The position numbers were made by a program, and so were the translations under genes. Shown here piece by piece: positions 19,188 to 28,627 of a stretch of DNA of 64,000 bases (position 1 is the stretch's first letter; every line of letters starts with the position of its first letter). The stretch spans positions 1 through 64,000 of the forward strand of contig NZ_NTGA01000018.1 in NCBI RefSeq assembly GCF_002289575.1, in the 5' to 3' direction. The notes below the pieces were generated by a model. It saw nothing but the letters and a program-made list of their open reading frames with translations, searched no databases and was not told the origin of the DNA. Source of the stretch: Dietzia natronolimnaea. Lineage in GTDB: Bacteria; Actinomycetota; Actinomycetes; Mycobacteriales; Mycobacteriaceae.

Positions 19188-20351
19188 TCAGTGACCCGCG
19201 ACCGCGTCGCGCAGCCGTGAGAACAACCCGCCCCGGCGGGCGGTGTCCTCGTTGACGATCTCGGCCGAGTCGCCACCGAGCCGGCGCAGCTGTTCCACGA
19301 GGTCCCTTCGCTTGCGGTCCAGCTTGTCGGGGATCACGACCTCCATGTGGACCGTGAGGTCACCGGCCCCGCCGCCCCGGACACGCGGCATCCCGCGGCC
19401 GGACAGGGTGACCGTGTGCCCGGGCTGGGTGCCGGACGGGATGTCGATCTGAAGGTCGTCACCGACGACGGTCTCCAGGTCCACCCGGCCGCCGAGGATG
19501 GCGTCCACGACCGGGACGCGGACCGTGCAGTGCAGGTCGTCGCCGTCGCGGACGAACACCGGGTGGGTGCGCTCGTTGACCTCGATGTAGAGGTCCCCGG
19601 CAGGGCCACCGCCGGGACCGACCTCACCCTGCCCGGACAGCCGGATCCGCATTCCGCCACCGACGCCTGCCGGGATCTTGGCCGACACGGTGCGGCGCTT
19701 GCGGACGCGGCCCTGGCCGGTGCAGTCACCGCACGGATCGGTGATGATCTCACCGGTCCCGGCGCAGGTGGGACACGGTCGGCTGGTCATGATGTTGCCC
19801 AACAGAGAGCGCTGGACGGACTGGATCTCACCCTGCCCCTGGCACATCCCACACTTGGCGGGCGGCGCGTCGGTCGCGGACCCCTTGCCGTGGCAGGTCT
19901 CGCAGAGGACGGCCGTGTCGACCTGGATCTCCTTGGTCACGCCGGTCGCGCACTCCGCCAGCGTCAGGTTCACGCGGATCAGCGCGTCCGACCCCGGCTG
20001 CACACGGCTCCGGGGGCCACGTCCGCCGCCACCGCCGCCGCCACCGAAGAACGCCTCGAACACGTCGCCGAGTCCCCCGCCGGCACCGAAACCCCCACCA
20101 CCGAAACCGCCGCCGTACCCGCCACCGGGAGACGAGTCCAGGGGATCGCCGCCCATGTCCACGACGCGGCGCTTCTCGGGGTCGGTGAGCACCTCGTAGA
20201 TCGCCGTGATCTCGCTGAACTTCTCACGCGCCTCGTCCGACGGGTTGACATCGGGGTGCAGCTCTCGGGCGAGCTTGCGGTAGGCGCGCTTGATCTCGGA
20301 CTCCGAGGCACCTCGATCGACCCCGAGGGTCCCGTAGTAGTCGCGTGACAC
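19188..20351 (-). CDS. dnaJ: Chaperone DnaJ (DnaJ2 type)
   Basis: This DnaK co-chaperone stimulates ATP hydrolysis and hands over substrates. The J domain has HPD in RELHPDVN (about 28-36). A Gly/Phe-rich linker (75-110) follows. The zinc-finger region has four CxxCxGxG-type repeats ([32 protein letters not shown]), and C-terminal substrate-binding domains complete the 387 residues. The GTG start at 20351 has AAAGGCGAC upstream, and the J domain begins at once ([16 protein letters not shown]). hrcA lies 63 bp upstream, so this is the hrcA-dnaJ2 unit known in mycobacteria. Confidence 0.97.
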   Translation of the reverse strand: MSRDYYGTLGVDRGASESEIKRAYRKLARELHPDVNPSDEAREKFSEITAIYEVLTDPEKRRVVDMGGDPLDSSPGGGYGGGFGGGGFGAGGGLGDVFEAFFGGGGGGGGRGPRSRVQPGSDALIRVNLTLAECATGVTKEIQVDTAVLCETCHGKGSATDAPPAKCGMCQGQGEIQSVQRSLLGNIMTSRPCPTCAGTGEIITDPCGDCTGQGRVRKRRTVSAKIPAGVGGGMRIRLSGQGEVGPGGGPAGDLYIEVNERTHPVFVRDGDDLHCTVRVPVVDAILGGRVDLETVVGDDLQIDIPSGTQPGHTVTLSGRGMPRVRGGGAGDLTVHMEVVIPDKLDRKRRDLVEQLRRLGGDSAEIVNEDTARRGGLFSRLRDAVAGH

Positions 20352-20414
20352 GTGTCGCCTTTCGTCATGTGGATCAGGTCGGTGGGACACCGGTCCCGGG
20401 TGAGGCTACGGGCG

Positions 20415-21455
20415 TCAGTGCCCGGACAGGATCTCGCCCACGTAGTGGGCAACAGCGGCGACCGAGGCGATTGTTCCCGGGTAATCCATTCTGGTGGGCC
20501 CGAGCACCCCCATCCCGCCGAGCATCTGGCGCTCGGAACCGTACACGGAGGACACCACGGACGCCCCGCGGATCTCCGCCGACCGGGTCTCCTCGCCGAT
20601 CTGGACGGTGACCCCGCCGGGGCCCCCCATCCCCACGGACTGCGCCGCCGAGAGCAACCGGAGGATCACGACCTGCTCCTCCAACGCCTCGAGGACGGAT
20701 CTCAGGGAACCGTCGAAATCGGCCGCGCTGCGCGTGAGGTTGGCGGTGCCGCCCAGGACGATGCGGTCGTCGGGTTGCTCCACGAGGGTCTCCACCAGCA
20801 CCGTCACGCACCTCTCCGCGGCGTCGCTGTAGTCCGGCCGCGCGCGCTCGGGTGTGGCCGCCAGCGCCTCGGAGGCGTCGCCGAGTCTCTTGTCCGCCAC
20901 CGCCTCCGACAGGAGCGTCCGGAGTTCGGCCAGGTGGTCGTCCGTCAGCGCCGCGGCGAGGTCGACGGTCCGCTGGTCCACCCGACCGGTGTCGGTGATC
21001 AGCACCAGCAGCAGGCGGGTGGGTGCCAGGCTCACCACCTCGAGATGACGCACGGTGGAGCGTCCCAGCACCGGGTACTGGACGACGGCGACCTGGCGGG
21101 TGAGCTGCGACAGCAGCCGCACGGCCCGCCGGAGGACGTCGTCGAGGTCGACGGCACCCTCGAGGAAGGCCTGGATGGCCTTCCGCTGCGCCCGCGAGAG
21201 CGGCGTGATCTCCTCGATCGAGTCGACGAAGTGGCGGTAGCCCTTCTCCGTGGGGATCCGTCCGGAACTCGTGTGGGGCTGGACGATGAAGCCCTCCGCC
21301 TCGAGCACGGCCATGTCGTTGCGGATCGTCGCACTCGAGACCCCCAGCGAATGGCGATCGACCAGGGACTTGGAGCCGACGGGTTCGTGCGAGGCGATGT
21401 AGTCGGAGACGATCGCGCGCAGGACCTCGGTCCTACGATCGGCCGTGCTCGACAT
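20415..21455 (-). CDS. hrcA: Heat-inducible transcription repressor HrcA
   Basis: HrcA represses chaperonin operons by binding CIRCE elements. The N-terminal winged helix is typical ([59 protein letters not shown]). The GAF-like and dimerisation parts fill the rest of 346 residues. The ATG has GAGGAGGGG upstream. No complete CIRCE (TTAGCACTC-N9-GAGTGCTAA) is visible before the gene, so autoregulation here is not supported. hemW is 49 bp upstream on the same strand. Confidence 0.96.
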   Translation of the reverse strand: MSSTADRRTEVLRAIVSDYIASHEPVGSKSLVDRHSLGVSSATIRNDMAVLEAEGFIVQPHTSSGRIPTEKGYRHFVDSIEEITPLSRAQRKAIQAFLEGAVDLDDVLRRAVRLLSQLTRQVAVVQYPVLGRSTVRHLEVVSLAPTRLLLVLITDTGRVDQRTVDLAAALTDDHLAELRTLLSEAVADKRLGDASEALAATPERARPDYSDAAERCVTVLVETLVEQPDDRIVLGGTANLTRSAADFDGSLRSVLEALEEQVVILRLLSAAQSVGMGGPGGVTVQIGEETRSAEIRGASVVSSVYGSERQMLGGMGVLGPTRMDYPGTIASVAAVAHYVGEILSGH

Positions 21456-21504
21456 CGATTCCCCTCCTCGCTCCCTGCGTACGGACGATTCTAATCCAGC
21501 ACCT

Positions 21505-22722
21505 CTACAGGAGGACGTCGCGCACGACTCCGTCCGCCAGCAGCCTGCCCGACTCGGTCAGGGCGTACCCGCCGCCGTCGGCCCCGCCCGGGGGACGGCG
21601 CCGCAGCAGACCCGCCGACACCTGGAGGTCCGCCCGCGCCCGCTCCTGCGCCGTGAAGGCGGCGTCCGGGAGCCCCTCGGCCAGCCGGAGGCCGGTCATG
21701 ATCCGCTCGAGGTGCCGATCGGCGTCGGTGAGCCGCTCCCCGCCCTCCACCGGGAGGTCACCGGCGTCGCAGGCGGCCGCGTACCGGGCAGGGTGACGCA
21801 GGTTCCACCAGCGGGCACCGGCGACGTGGCTGTGCGCCCCGGGTCCGATCCCCCACCAGTCGCCGCCGCGCCAGTACCCCATGTTGTGGCGGCAGTATCC
21901 CGACTCGTCGGCCGCGAAGTTGGACACCTCGTACCAGTGGAACCCCGCCCGCGCGAGCCGCTGCGCCACCTGCTCGTAGCGGTCCGCGAGCACGTCGTCG
22001 ACGGTTCCGGGCAGTTCTCCCCGCCGGATCCTCCGGGCCAACGCGGTGCCGTCCTCGACGATGAGCGAATAGGCGGACACGTGGTCCACGCCGGTCTCCA
22101 CGACGGCGTCGAGGGTGCGGGCGAGGTCGTCGTCGGTCTCCCCCGGGGTCCCGTAGATCACGTCCAGGTTGATGTGGTCGAACCCGGCGCGACCGGCCTC
22201 GGCGACCGCCTCCTGCGGGCGCCCCGGGGTGTGCGCCCTGTCCAGGACCCGCAGGACGTGCGCTGCCGTGGACTGCATGCCGAGCGAGATCCGGGTGAAC
22301 CCGCCCTCGCGCAGGCGTCCGAAGAACTCGGGGGAGGTGGACTCCGGATTGCTCTCGGTCGTCACCTCGGCGCCGGGTGCCAGTCCGAACGTCGACCGGA
22401 TGCGCCCCAGCATCCCCACCAGGACGTCCGCACCCACGAGCGACGGCGTCCCACCGCCGACGAAGACGGTGTCGACCAGCGGCGGGGAACCGGACCCGGC
22501 CAGGACGGACGCCGCCCGCTCGATCTCCAGCGCGGCGGCGCGCTCCCAGTCGGCGGGCGACGTGGCCGACCCGAGTTCCCCAGCGGTGTAGGTGTTGAAG
22601 TCGCAGTAACCGCAGCGGGATGCGCAGAACGGGACATGGAGGTAGATCCCGAACGGAGCCCGCGGGTCGCGCGGCGGCGGGGAGAGCGCGAGACCTGCGG
22701 GATCGGTGACCCCGGTCGTCAC
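21505..22722 (-). CDS. hemW: HemW-type radical SAM haem chaperone
   Basis: The 405-residue protein has the radical-SAM cluster motif CASRCGYC (about 33-40) in [19 protein letters not shown], the GGGTPS loop and a C-terminal HemN-like domain. The [22 protein letters not shown] motif is typical of HemW. HemW proteins insert haem into membrane respiratory enzymes; true coproporphyrinogen oxidase HemN has different cluster spacing. The GTG start overlaps the WS/DGAT stop (GTGA), so translation is coupled. Position near hrcA-dnaJ2 matches mycobacterial gene order. Confidence 0.94.
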   Translation of the reverse strand: MTTGVTDPAGLALSPPPRDPRAPFGIYLHVPFCASRCGYCDFNTYTAGELGSATSPADWERAAALEIERAASVLAGSGSPPLVDTVFVGGGTPSLVGADVLVGMLGRIRSTFGLAPGAEVTTESNPESTSPEFFGRLREGGFTRISLGMQSTAAHVLRVLDRAHTPGRPQEAVAEAGRAGFDHINLDVIYGTPGETDDDLARTLDAVVETGVDHVSAYSLIVEDGTALARRIRRGELPGTVDDVLADRYEQVAQRLARAGFHWYEVSNFAADESGYCRHNMGYWRGGDWWGIGPGAHSHVAGARWWNLRHPARYAAACDAGDLPVEGGERLTDADRHLERIMTGLRLAEGLPDAAFTAQERARADLQVSAGLLRRRPPGGADGGGYALTESGRLLADGVVRDVLL

Positions 22723-24746
22723 GCCTGACCGGTCGCACTGACGTCCCCGGTCTCACCGCCCCCCGAGGAGGACGCAGCCGGTCCCCCGGCCTTGACGGCG
22801 GCGGTCGGATCGGTTGAGGACGAGGCCGTCGAGGGTGAGGGGTGCGGGGCCGGGTCGGCCGCGGGGGTGTCGTCTGGTCTGGTCACGGAGCCCACAGTGC
22901 CGGATGCCGGTCCCGCGGGGCCGCGCGCGGGGGTGGCGGGCTTGGATCCCGTGGGCTTGCCGGCCGAGTTCGTGGTGGAAGTGCGCTTGGTGGCCGTCGA
23001 TGTGGTGGCCGTGGGAGTGGTGGCGGAGCCCTCGGTGGTAGCGGTCTTCTTCTGCGGGGCGGCCTTCTTGGCGGTCGGCTTCGCTGCGGCCGACTTCGTC
23101 GCCTGAGTCTTAGTCGCCTGAGTCTTCTTGGCCGGAGCCTTCTTCGCCTGTGCCTTCTTGGCCGGAGCCTTCTTGGCCGGTGCCTTCTTCGGCTCGGCCG
23201 ATGTGCTGGCCGACGACGACGCCGCGGCCGGCTTCTTCGACGAGGGCTTCCCGGTCGTCGCCGTGGATGACTGACGCCCGGCCTTCTTCGACTGCTTGCG
23301 CAACTGCGCCAACTCGGCGGCCGACTTCCGCTCCGCGGTGGGGGTGCCGCTCGCCTCCCGCTCCTCGGCGGCGGCGACCAGTTCGGCCAACGCCGCATCC
23401 ACCGCGCGAGCCATGGGCCATGGGTCGGGAACGAGGTCCTTGCACGCGATGAACCCGAAGTGCAGTTCACCATCGAGCGACATCACCGTGCAGTTGAGTC
23501 CGGCTCCGTGGAACACCGGTCCCATCGGCAGCATCTTGGTGACCCTGGCCCCGAGGAAGTAGAGCGGGATGTTCGGGCCGGGCACGTTGGAGATGATGAG
23601 GTTGTGCACCACGGGGTGCCGCTCCGAGAGCCTCAGTCGCGAGTACATCCGGACCGCGGACCCGAACACCGACGGAGCCGCGAACTGCGCCCAGTCGGTG
23701 AGGAGATTGGCGTTGAGCGCGTCGGTGTGGTCCTTGGCGACGGTGTTGGCGTCCCGGATGGACTCCAGGCGCTCGACCGGGTCGTCGATGTCCGTGGCCA
23801 GCGACATGAACATGCCCGACACGCGGTTGGTGCCGGGGCGCGACTCCGCGGCGTGCACCGACATCGGGACCATCGCGATGAGGGGCTTGGAGGGCAGCTC
23901 GTCGAGGTCGTCCAGATAGGTCCGTAGCGCAGTCGAGCAGATCGCCAGCACGACGTCGTTGACGGTGGTGCCGAAGGCGTTCTTGATGCGCTTGATCTGG
24001 TCCAGGTCCACACTGGCGTACGAGATGGACCGGTGCCCGGTGATCGTGCGGTTGAACGGGGTGCGGGGCGCGGTGAACGGCGCCGGCATGGCCAGTCCCT
24101 TGCGCGCCCTGTTGATCCACGACGGGACGACTCCCAGTGTCCCCGGGAGCAACGAGGCCAGGCGCCACGGGGTGGCCAGGCGGGACAACGCCCCACCGAC
24201 GGCCAGTTCGAGAGCCCCGGACCCGCCGGCGGTCTCCTCCACCAGTTCCTGGTCGAGAGTCGGATCGTCCGGGGTGAGCGAACACAACTGGGACATCATG
24301 TTGGCACCCGTGACGCCGTCGACTGTCGAGTGATGCATCTTGGCGAAGACCGCGAACCGGTCATCGGGAAGCCCCTCGATGACATACATCTGCCACAACG
24401 GCATGGAGCGGTCGATCGGCTGGCTGGCCAGGTGCCCACACAGTTCCGCGAGCACCTCGTCTCCGCCCGGCTCCGGCAGGCCCACCCGGTGGAGGTGATG
24501 GTCGATGTTGAAGTCCTCGGCCTCGACCCAGACCGGGTGATCGATGTTCAGCAACGAGTCGTGCAGCTTGCGGCGGAAGCCCGGCATGGCCGTGACCCGG
24601 CGGGCGAGCTCGGACCGCAGCGCGTCGAACGAGTAGCCACCGTTCATCTCGGATCCGTCGAGGACGATCAACCCGCACACGTGCAGGAGTTGGGCCCTGG
24701 TCTCGAAGTAGAGAAAGCTGGCGTCAAGTCCACTCAGGCGCTGCAT
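22719..24746 (-). CDS. Wax ester synthase/diacylglycerol acyltransferase with histone-like Lys/Ala tail
   Basis: The first 466 residues are a full WS/DGAT enzyme, which joins acyl-CoA to diacylglycerol or long-chain alcohol for storage lipid. The active-site HHxxxDG is HHSTVDG at 138-144, and the C-terminal signature LIISNVPGPNIPLYFLGA is present. Residues 467-675 form a disordered tail (DNA 22722-23348): first mixed Ser/Thr/Ala, then about 517-566 with repeated KKAPAKKAPAKKAQAKK units, then Thr/Pro/Gly/Ser. This Lys-Ala-Pro pattern resembles histone H1-like tails and the heparin-binding end of mycobacterial HBHA. Such a tail is not usual in WS/DGAT, which are about 450-500 residues. The start follows TACACT by 6 nt. 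hemW overlaps the stop. Confidence 0.92.
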   Translation of the reverse strand: MQRLSGLDASFLYFETRAQLLHVCGLIVLDGSEMNGGYSFDALRSELARRVTAMPGFRRKLHDSLLNIDHPVWVEAEDFNIDHHLHRVGLPEPGGDEVLAELCGHLASQPIDRSMPLWQMYVIEGLPDDRFAVFAKMHHSTVDGVTGANMMSQLCSLTPDDPTLDQELVEETAGGSGALELAVGGALSRLATPWRLASLLPGTLGVVPSWINRARKGLAMPAPFTAPRTPFNRTITGHRSISYASVDLDQIKRIKNAFGTTVNDVVLAICSTALRTYLDDLDELPSKPLIAMVPMSVHAAESRPGTNRVSGMFMSLATDIDDPVERLESIRDANTVAKDHTDALNANLLTDWAQFAAPSVFGSAVRMYSRLRLSERHPVVHNLIISNVPGPNIPLYFLGARVTKMLPMGPVFHGAGLNCTVMSLDGELHFGFIACKDLVPDPWPMARAVDAALAELVAAAEEREASGTPTAERKSAAELAQLRKQSKKAGRQSSTATTGKPSSKKPAAASSSASTSAEPKKAPAKKAPAKKAQAKKAPAKKTQATKTQATKSAAAKPTAKKAAPQKKTATTEGSATTPTATTSTATKRTSTTNSAGKPTGSKPATPARGPAGPASGTVGSVTRPDDTPAADPAPHPSPSTASSSTDPTAAVKAGGPAASSSGGGETGDVSATGQA

Positions 24747-24758
24747 GCACGAAGTGTA
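24747..24758 (-). promoter_or_regulatory. Likely leaderless -10 box of the WS/DGAT operon
   Basis: On the minus strand TACACT (24753-24758) is 6 nt before the ATG. No ribosome site is seen. The position fits a TANNNT -10 element whose transcript begins at the start codon. Confidence 0.45.
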
Positions 24759-24804
24759 CGTCCGCAGTCAGTCTCACAGCGCGTGTTCGACCGACGGCCT
24801 GTGC

Positions 24805-24888
24805 TCAGTAAACGTCGAGGATGAGCCACGCCATCACGACGAGCGCGATCAGCAGGATCAGGGCCAGAGTCACACGCGATCGGGGCAT
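24805..24888 (-). CDS. 27-residue single-helix membrane microprotein
   Basis: An ATG at 24888 opens 27 codons: a short basic start (MPRSRV), then one hydrophobic segment (TLALILLIALVVMAWLIL) and a DVY end. GGAGG with spacing of about 7 nt precedes it. The start shares one base with the stop of the 69-residue gene (TGATG), which supports real translation. It may be a subunit or regulator of that neighbouring membrane protein. No homologue was recognised. Confidence 0.6.
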   Translation of the reverse strand: MPRSRVTLALILLIALVVMAWLILDVY

Positions 24889-25097
24889 CAGAGGACCTCC
24901 TTCCCGGTCTCTGCGTCGCCGGAGGCGACAAGGCCCCGGAACCGGTCCACGAGCACATCCGCCACCCGCTCGACGCCCACCGCGACCAGGTAGAACAGCG
25001 GGACGCCCACCGCGAGCATGATGAAGACCTGAAGCGGGAACGGCAGCGTGGCGAGCCAGAGTTCGACCGTGTCCCAGAACTCGAGGAATGCCGTCAC
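24888..25097 (-). CDS. Small membrane protein, 69 residues
   Basis: The product starts MTAFLEFWDTVELWLATLPFPLQ, has one clear membrane helix (VFIMLAVGVPLFYLVAVGV) and a charged C-terminus (ERVADVLVDRFRGL). The amphipathic N-terminal part may lie on the membrane. Similar small proteins occur in Corynebacteriales, but no function is known to me. It sits 9 bp after the M3 peptidase stop and overlaps a 27-residue microprotein by one base, so the three may share a transcript. Confidence 0.65.
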   Translation of the reverse strand: MTAFLEFWDTVELWLATLPFPLQVFIMLAVGVPLFYLVAVGVERVADVLVDRFRGLVASGDAETGKEVL

Positions 25098-25106
25098 GAC
25101 GCGATC

Positions 25107-27215
25107 CTACGACCGACCGACGGCCGCGGCCTCGCGGCCACCCACCACCGAGGAGTCAAGGCCCCGGCGACGCAGCAGCGCCGAGGGGCTCGGGTCCGCG
25201 CCGCGCATCGCCCGATAGGCGTCGAGGAAGTCGATCGCCCCGCCCCGGGACAGGACCTCGCGGCGCATCGCCTCGCCCGTCGCCCTCTGCAGTCCCCCGC
25301 GTTCGGAGAACCACTCGGCGGCGTCCGCGTCGAGGACCTCGGCCCAGAAGTACGAGTAGTAGGCGGCCGAGTACCCGCCGGCGAAGATGTGTTGGAAGTA
25401 CCGCGACCGGTACCGGGGTTCCACGCCGGGGACATCGAGGCCCGCGTCGGCCAGCACCCGCGCCTCGAACTCGTCCACGTCCGTGACCGCCTCGGCATCG
25501 GCCGGGGTCAGCGAATGCCAGGCCAGGTCGAGCAGGGCGGCGGCGAGGTACTCGACGGTGGCCTGTCCCTCACCGAAGCGCTCGGCCTGACGCATCCGTT
25601 CGACCAGATCCGGGTCGATCGGCTCCCCCGTCTCCACATGCCGGGCGTACCGCGCGAGCAACTCGGGCCGGCGGGCCCACATCTCGTTGACCTGGGACGG
25701 GAACTCGACGAAGTCGCGCGGCACCGAGGTACCGGAGAACACCGGGTACTCCACGTCCGACAGCAGACCGTGCAGGGCGTGCCCGAACTCGTGGAACATC
25801 GTGGTGACCTCGTCCATCGTGAGCAGCGTCGGCTCACCCGCCGCGGGGCGGGACAGGTTCATGACGTTGACGACGACGGGCCGCGAGTCCAGGAGACGGG
25901 ACTGATCGCGGAAGGAACTCATCCAGGCACCGCCCCGCTTGGTCGGACGGGCGTAGTAGTCGAGCAGCAACAACCCCACGCCGGCGTCGGGCTCAGTGCG
26001 CTCGTCGTCGAACACCTCGATCACGCGGACGTCGGGGAGGTATCCGCGCAGGTCCGTCCGCTCGGCGAAGCGCAGGCCGTAGAGCTCGGAGGCCGAGTGC
26101 ATGACGGCGTCGTGGAGCACCCTCTCGAGCTCGAAGTACGGCCGGACGCGGGCGTCGTCCACCTGGAAGCGGTCGGCGCGCAACCGCTCGGACTCGAAGG
26201 CCCAGTCGGCCGGGTCCAGCTCCCGGTCCTCTCCGCCGAGCAGGTCCTTGGCCTCGTTGCGGGCGTTGGTCACAGCGGCGTCGACCACGTCGAGCAGCAG
26301 TCCCCGTGCCGCGTCGGGCGAGCCGGCGGTCTCCACGGCCAGGACGTGCTCGGCGTGGCAGTCCAGACCCAGCAGCTGCGCGCGCTCGGCGCGGAGCCGG
26401 ACGATCTCCAGGACGATCGGGGAGTTGTCGTGACCGGGCGTGGACCCCCGCCGCAGCGAGGCCTCCATCACCCGCCGCCGGAGGCCCTGGTGGTCCAGCC
26501 ACGCGGAGATCGGCTGCACGGTGGGAAGTCCCAGTGGGATGAGCCAGCCCTCCCGATCCGCCTCCCGGGCCGCGGCGGCGAGTGACGACCGCATGGACGC
26601 GGACAGGCCCTCCAGCTCGGCCTCGTCGGTCACGGGAACGGCGAGCTCGGCGGTCGAGGCGAGCAGGTTCTCCCCGAAGGCCGTCGTCAGTTCGGCCAGT
26701 CGGGTGTCGATCGCGGTCAGTCGGGCGCGGCCCGCCTCGTCGAGTCCCGCGCCGGCCCGGAGGAGGTCACGGTGGTGCCGGCTGATCAGGCGGGCGGTCT
26801 CGTCGTCGACCTCGAGTTCCCCCGCCTCCGACGCCGAGTGGACGGCGTCGACCCGCGCGAGGAGAGCCGGGTCGGTCATGACGGCCGACGAGTGTGCGGC
26901 CAACAGCGGTGAGACGACCCGGTCGACGTCGAGGCGGGCGGGTGTCGCATCGGGACCGAGGAGTCCGTAGAACACGGACAGGACCCGCTGGAGCGCCTGG
27001 CCCGACCGCTCGAGGGCGACGACCGTGTTCTCGACGGTCGGGGCGTCCGGGTTGGCCACGATCGCCGCGAACTCGGCGGCGTGGTCGTCGATCGCCGTCC
27101 GGATGGCCGGCTCCAATTCCGCCTCGTCGATCGCCGCGAAGTCCGGGAGGCCGTACGGCAGCGGCGACTCGTCGAGGAGCGGGTGGCGGCCGGGCTCGGG
27201 GTTCGGGAGGCTCAT
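25107..27215 (-). CDS. M3-family metallopeptidase (oligopeptidase A/Dcp type)
   Basis: This 702-residue zinc peptidase has the HExxH motif in MFHEFGHALHGLLSD (about 478-492), followed by the downstream Glu region typical of M3 enzymes. It has no signal peptide, so it probably degrades peptides in the cytoplasm, as dipeptidyl carboxypeptidase or oligopeptidase A. The start MSLPNPEPGRHPLLDES at 27215 is chosen because the upstream extension is low-complexity Trp/Arg sequence. TAGACT (27223-27228) ends 7 nt before it, suggesting a leaderless mRNA. TSUP lies 34 bp upstream. Confidence 0.93.
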   Translation of the reverse strand: MSLPNPEPGRHPLLDESPLPYGLPDFAAIDEAELEPAIRTAIDDHAAEFAAIVANPDAPTVENTVVALERSGQALQRVLSVFYGLLGPDATPARLDVDRVVSPLLAAHSSAVMTDPALLARVDAVHSASEAGELEVDDETARLISRHHRDLLRAGAGLDEAGRARLTAIDTRLAELTTAFGENLLASTAELAVPVTDEAELEGLSASMRSSLAAAAREADREGWLIPLGLPTVQPISAWLDHQGLRRRVMEASLRRGSTPGHDNSPIVLEIVRLRAERAQLLGLDCHAEHVLAVETAGSPDAARGLLLDVVDAAVTNARNEAKDLLGGEDRELDPADWAFESERLRADRFQVDDARVRPYFELERVLHDAVMHSASELYGLRFAERTDLRGYLPDVRVIEVFDDERTEPDAGVGLLLLDYYARPTKRGGAWMSSFRDQSRLLDSRPVVVNVMNLSRPAAGEPTLLTMDEVTTMFHEFGHALHGLLSDVEYPVFSGTSVPRDFVEFPSQVNEMWARRPELLARYARHVETGEPIDPDLVERMRQAERFGEGQATVEYLAAALLDLAWHSLTPADAEAVTDVDEFEARVLADAGLDVPGVEPRYRSRYFQHIFAGGYSAAYYSYFWAEVLDADAAEWFSERGGLQRATGEAMRREVLSRGGAIDFLDAYRAMRGADPSPSALLRRRGLDSSVVGGREAAAVGRS

Positions 27216-27249
27216 GGGGGCGAGTCTACGTCGGCCCTCCCGGGGCGCC

Positions 27250-28071
27250 TCACGTCCACAGGGCCACCGTGTCCCACGCCAGCTTGACCGCCAGGATGCC
27301 GATGACCACCAGGAACACCACCCGGATGAACTCGTTGCCGTGACGCATCGCCATCTTGGCGCCGATGAACCCGCCGGTGAGGTTGGCCACCGCCATGCAG
27401 CCACCGATGATCCACAACACCTCACCGTGGATGCCGAAGACCAGGATCGAGGCGATGTTGGTGGTGAGGTTGGCGAGTTTGGCCGCCACCGTCCCCTGCA
27501 GGAACCCGAAGCCCAGGAACGCGACGATCGCGATCACGAAGAACGACCCTGTCCCCGGCCCCAGGACCCCGTCGTAGAACCCGATCACCAGCCCGATCAG
27601 CGCCGAACGCCAGATGCGCGCCCATCCGGTGTACCGGTTCTCGTGGGTGCGACCCATGGTGGGCCGGAACCACGTGTAGGCGCCCACCACGATCACGGCC
27701 GCCAGCACCACCGGCGTGAGCAGGTCCCGCGGGATGAACCGGGCGACCGAGGAGCCCGCGGCCGAGCCGGCGAACGCGGCGACCACCAGCGGGAGGACCA
27801 TCCCGACCGGCACACGGATTCGGCGCAGATAGGTGGCAGAGGCGACCAGGGTCCCGGCGACCGAGGAGAGCTTGTTGGTGCCGAGGATCTCCGGGGTCGA
27901 GGCGTCCGCGGGGAGGCCGACGACCAACGCCGGGAGCTGGATGAGCCCTCCCCCGCCGACGACCGAGTCGACCCAGCCGGCGACGAACGCGGCCAGCACG
28001 AGCGCGGCCAGGACCCACACTGAGATCCCGACGGCCGGGGACGCGGTCAGACCCGCGAGAGACTGAGGCAT
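27250..28071 (-). CDS. TauE/SafE (TSUP) family anion exporter/importer
   Basis: The 273-residue membrane protein has about eight helices and the two TSUP repeats, with motifs AGWVDSVVGGGGLIQLPALV and GFYDGVLGPGTGSFFVIAIVAFLG. Family members move sulfite, sulfoacetate or similar organic anions. The substrate is not clear from sequence. It is divergent from a CGNR zinc-finger protein with only 26 bp between starts, suggesting local control. Confidence 0.92.
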   Translation of the reverse strand: MPQSLAGLTASPAVGISVWVLAALVLAAFVAGWVDSVVGGGGLIQLPALVVGLPADASTPEILGTNKLSSVAGTLVASATYLRRIRVPVGMVLPLVVAAFAGSAAGSSVARFIPRDLLTPVVLAAVIVVGAYTWFRPTMGRTHENRYTGWARIWRSALIGLVIGFYDGVLGPGTGSFFVIAIVAFLGFGFLQGTVAAKLANLTTNIASILVFGIHGEVLWIIGGCMAVANLTGGFIGAKMAMRHGNEFIRVVFLVVIGILAVKLAWDTVALWT

Positions 28072-28097
28072 ACCGGGTACTGTGCTGTAATTGGTTT
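28072..28097. promoter_or_regulatory. Divergent promoter, TSUP / CGNR genes
   Basis: In 26 bp, TGTAAT (28086-28091) ends 6 nt before the CGNR GTG. A weaker CACAGT is 7 nt before the TSUP ATG on the other strand. Both fit leaderless starts and the boxes are almost face to face, so the two genes probably compete or are co-regulated. Confidence 0.45.
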
Positions 28098-28610
28098 GTG
28101 TATATCAACCCTTACGGGGCGGATCCGGTGACCCTCGCCGCCGACCTGGCGAACCGCCGCCCCCGCACCACCCGCGAACTGGTGGACCGCTGCCGCGAAT
28201 CGGGGGTGACCATCGACCGCGGAACCTCCGACGCGGACCTCGCGGAGACGCTGACGTTCCTCGACGACTGGCTCGTCGTCGTCGACACCACCGAGCCCCG
28301 CGGGCGGGCCGACGCCCTCAACGCTCTGCTCGCGGAGCACTCCGCACCGCCGCGACTCACCGACCACGACGGCCACTGGCACGTGCACTACCGCGCGGAC
28401 GACGTCCCGTTCGCCCGACTGCTCACCGCCATGTTCTCGGTGGGCACCGCACTGCACCTGACCTCACGCGGCATCGACCGGCTGGCCAGGTGCGCGGCCG
28501 ACGACTGCGAGGACGTCTTCGCCGACACCACCCGCAACGGGCGGAAACGGTACTGCTCGACCCGCTGCACCAACCGGTCCGCCGTGCGACGCCACCGAGC
28601 GAAGCCGTAA
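28098..28610 (+). CDS. CGNR zinc-finger protein (ABATE domain), probable regulator
   Basis: The 170-residue protein has an N-terminal ABATE-like domain and a C-terminal CGNR zinc finger. Metal ligands are CAADDCEDVFAD ... CSTRCTNRSAVRRHRA, where the basic end usually binds nucleic acid. CGNR proteins are thought to be stress-related transcription regulators; few have been studied. The start is GTG with a TGTAAT box 6 nt upstream. Divergent placement next to the TSUP transporter suggests that transporter is its target. It converges on lepA. Confidence 0.85.
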   Translation: MYINPYGADPVTLAADLANRRPRTTRELVDRCRESGVTIDRGTSDADLAETLTFLDDWLVVVDTTEPRGRADALNALLAEHSAPPRLTDHDGHWHVHYRADDVPFARLLTAMFSVGTALHLTSRGIDRLARCAADDCEDVFADTTRNGRKRYCSTRCTNRSAVRRHRAKP

Positions 28611-28627
28611 CCCCGCGGGCCCGGGTC

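Noticed and set aside
21456-21504. CIRCE element before hrcA
   Set aside because: No TTAGCACTC / GAGTGCTAA pair is present; only a loose GGTGCTGGATTAGAAT stretch.
22842-23270. Plus-strand frame antisense to the WS/DGAT tail (Gly/Arg/Leu repeats)
   Set aside because: It mirrors the repeated Lys-Ala codons on the other strand, has no ribosome site, and shows no protein family features.
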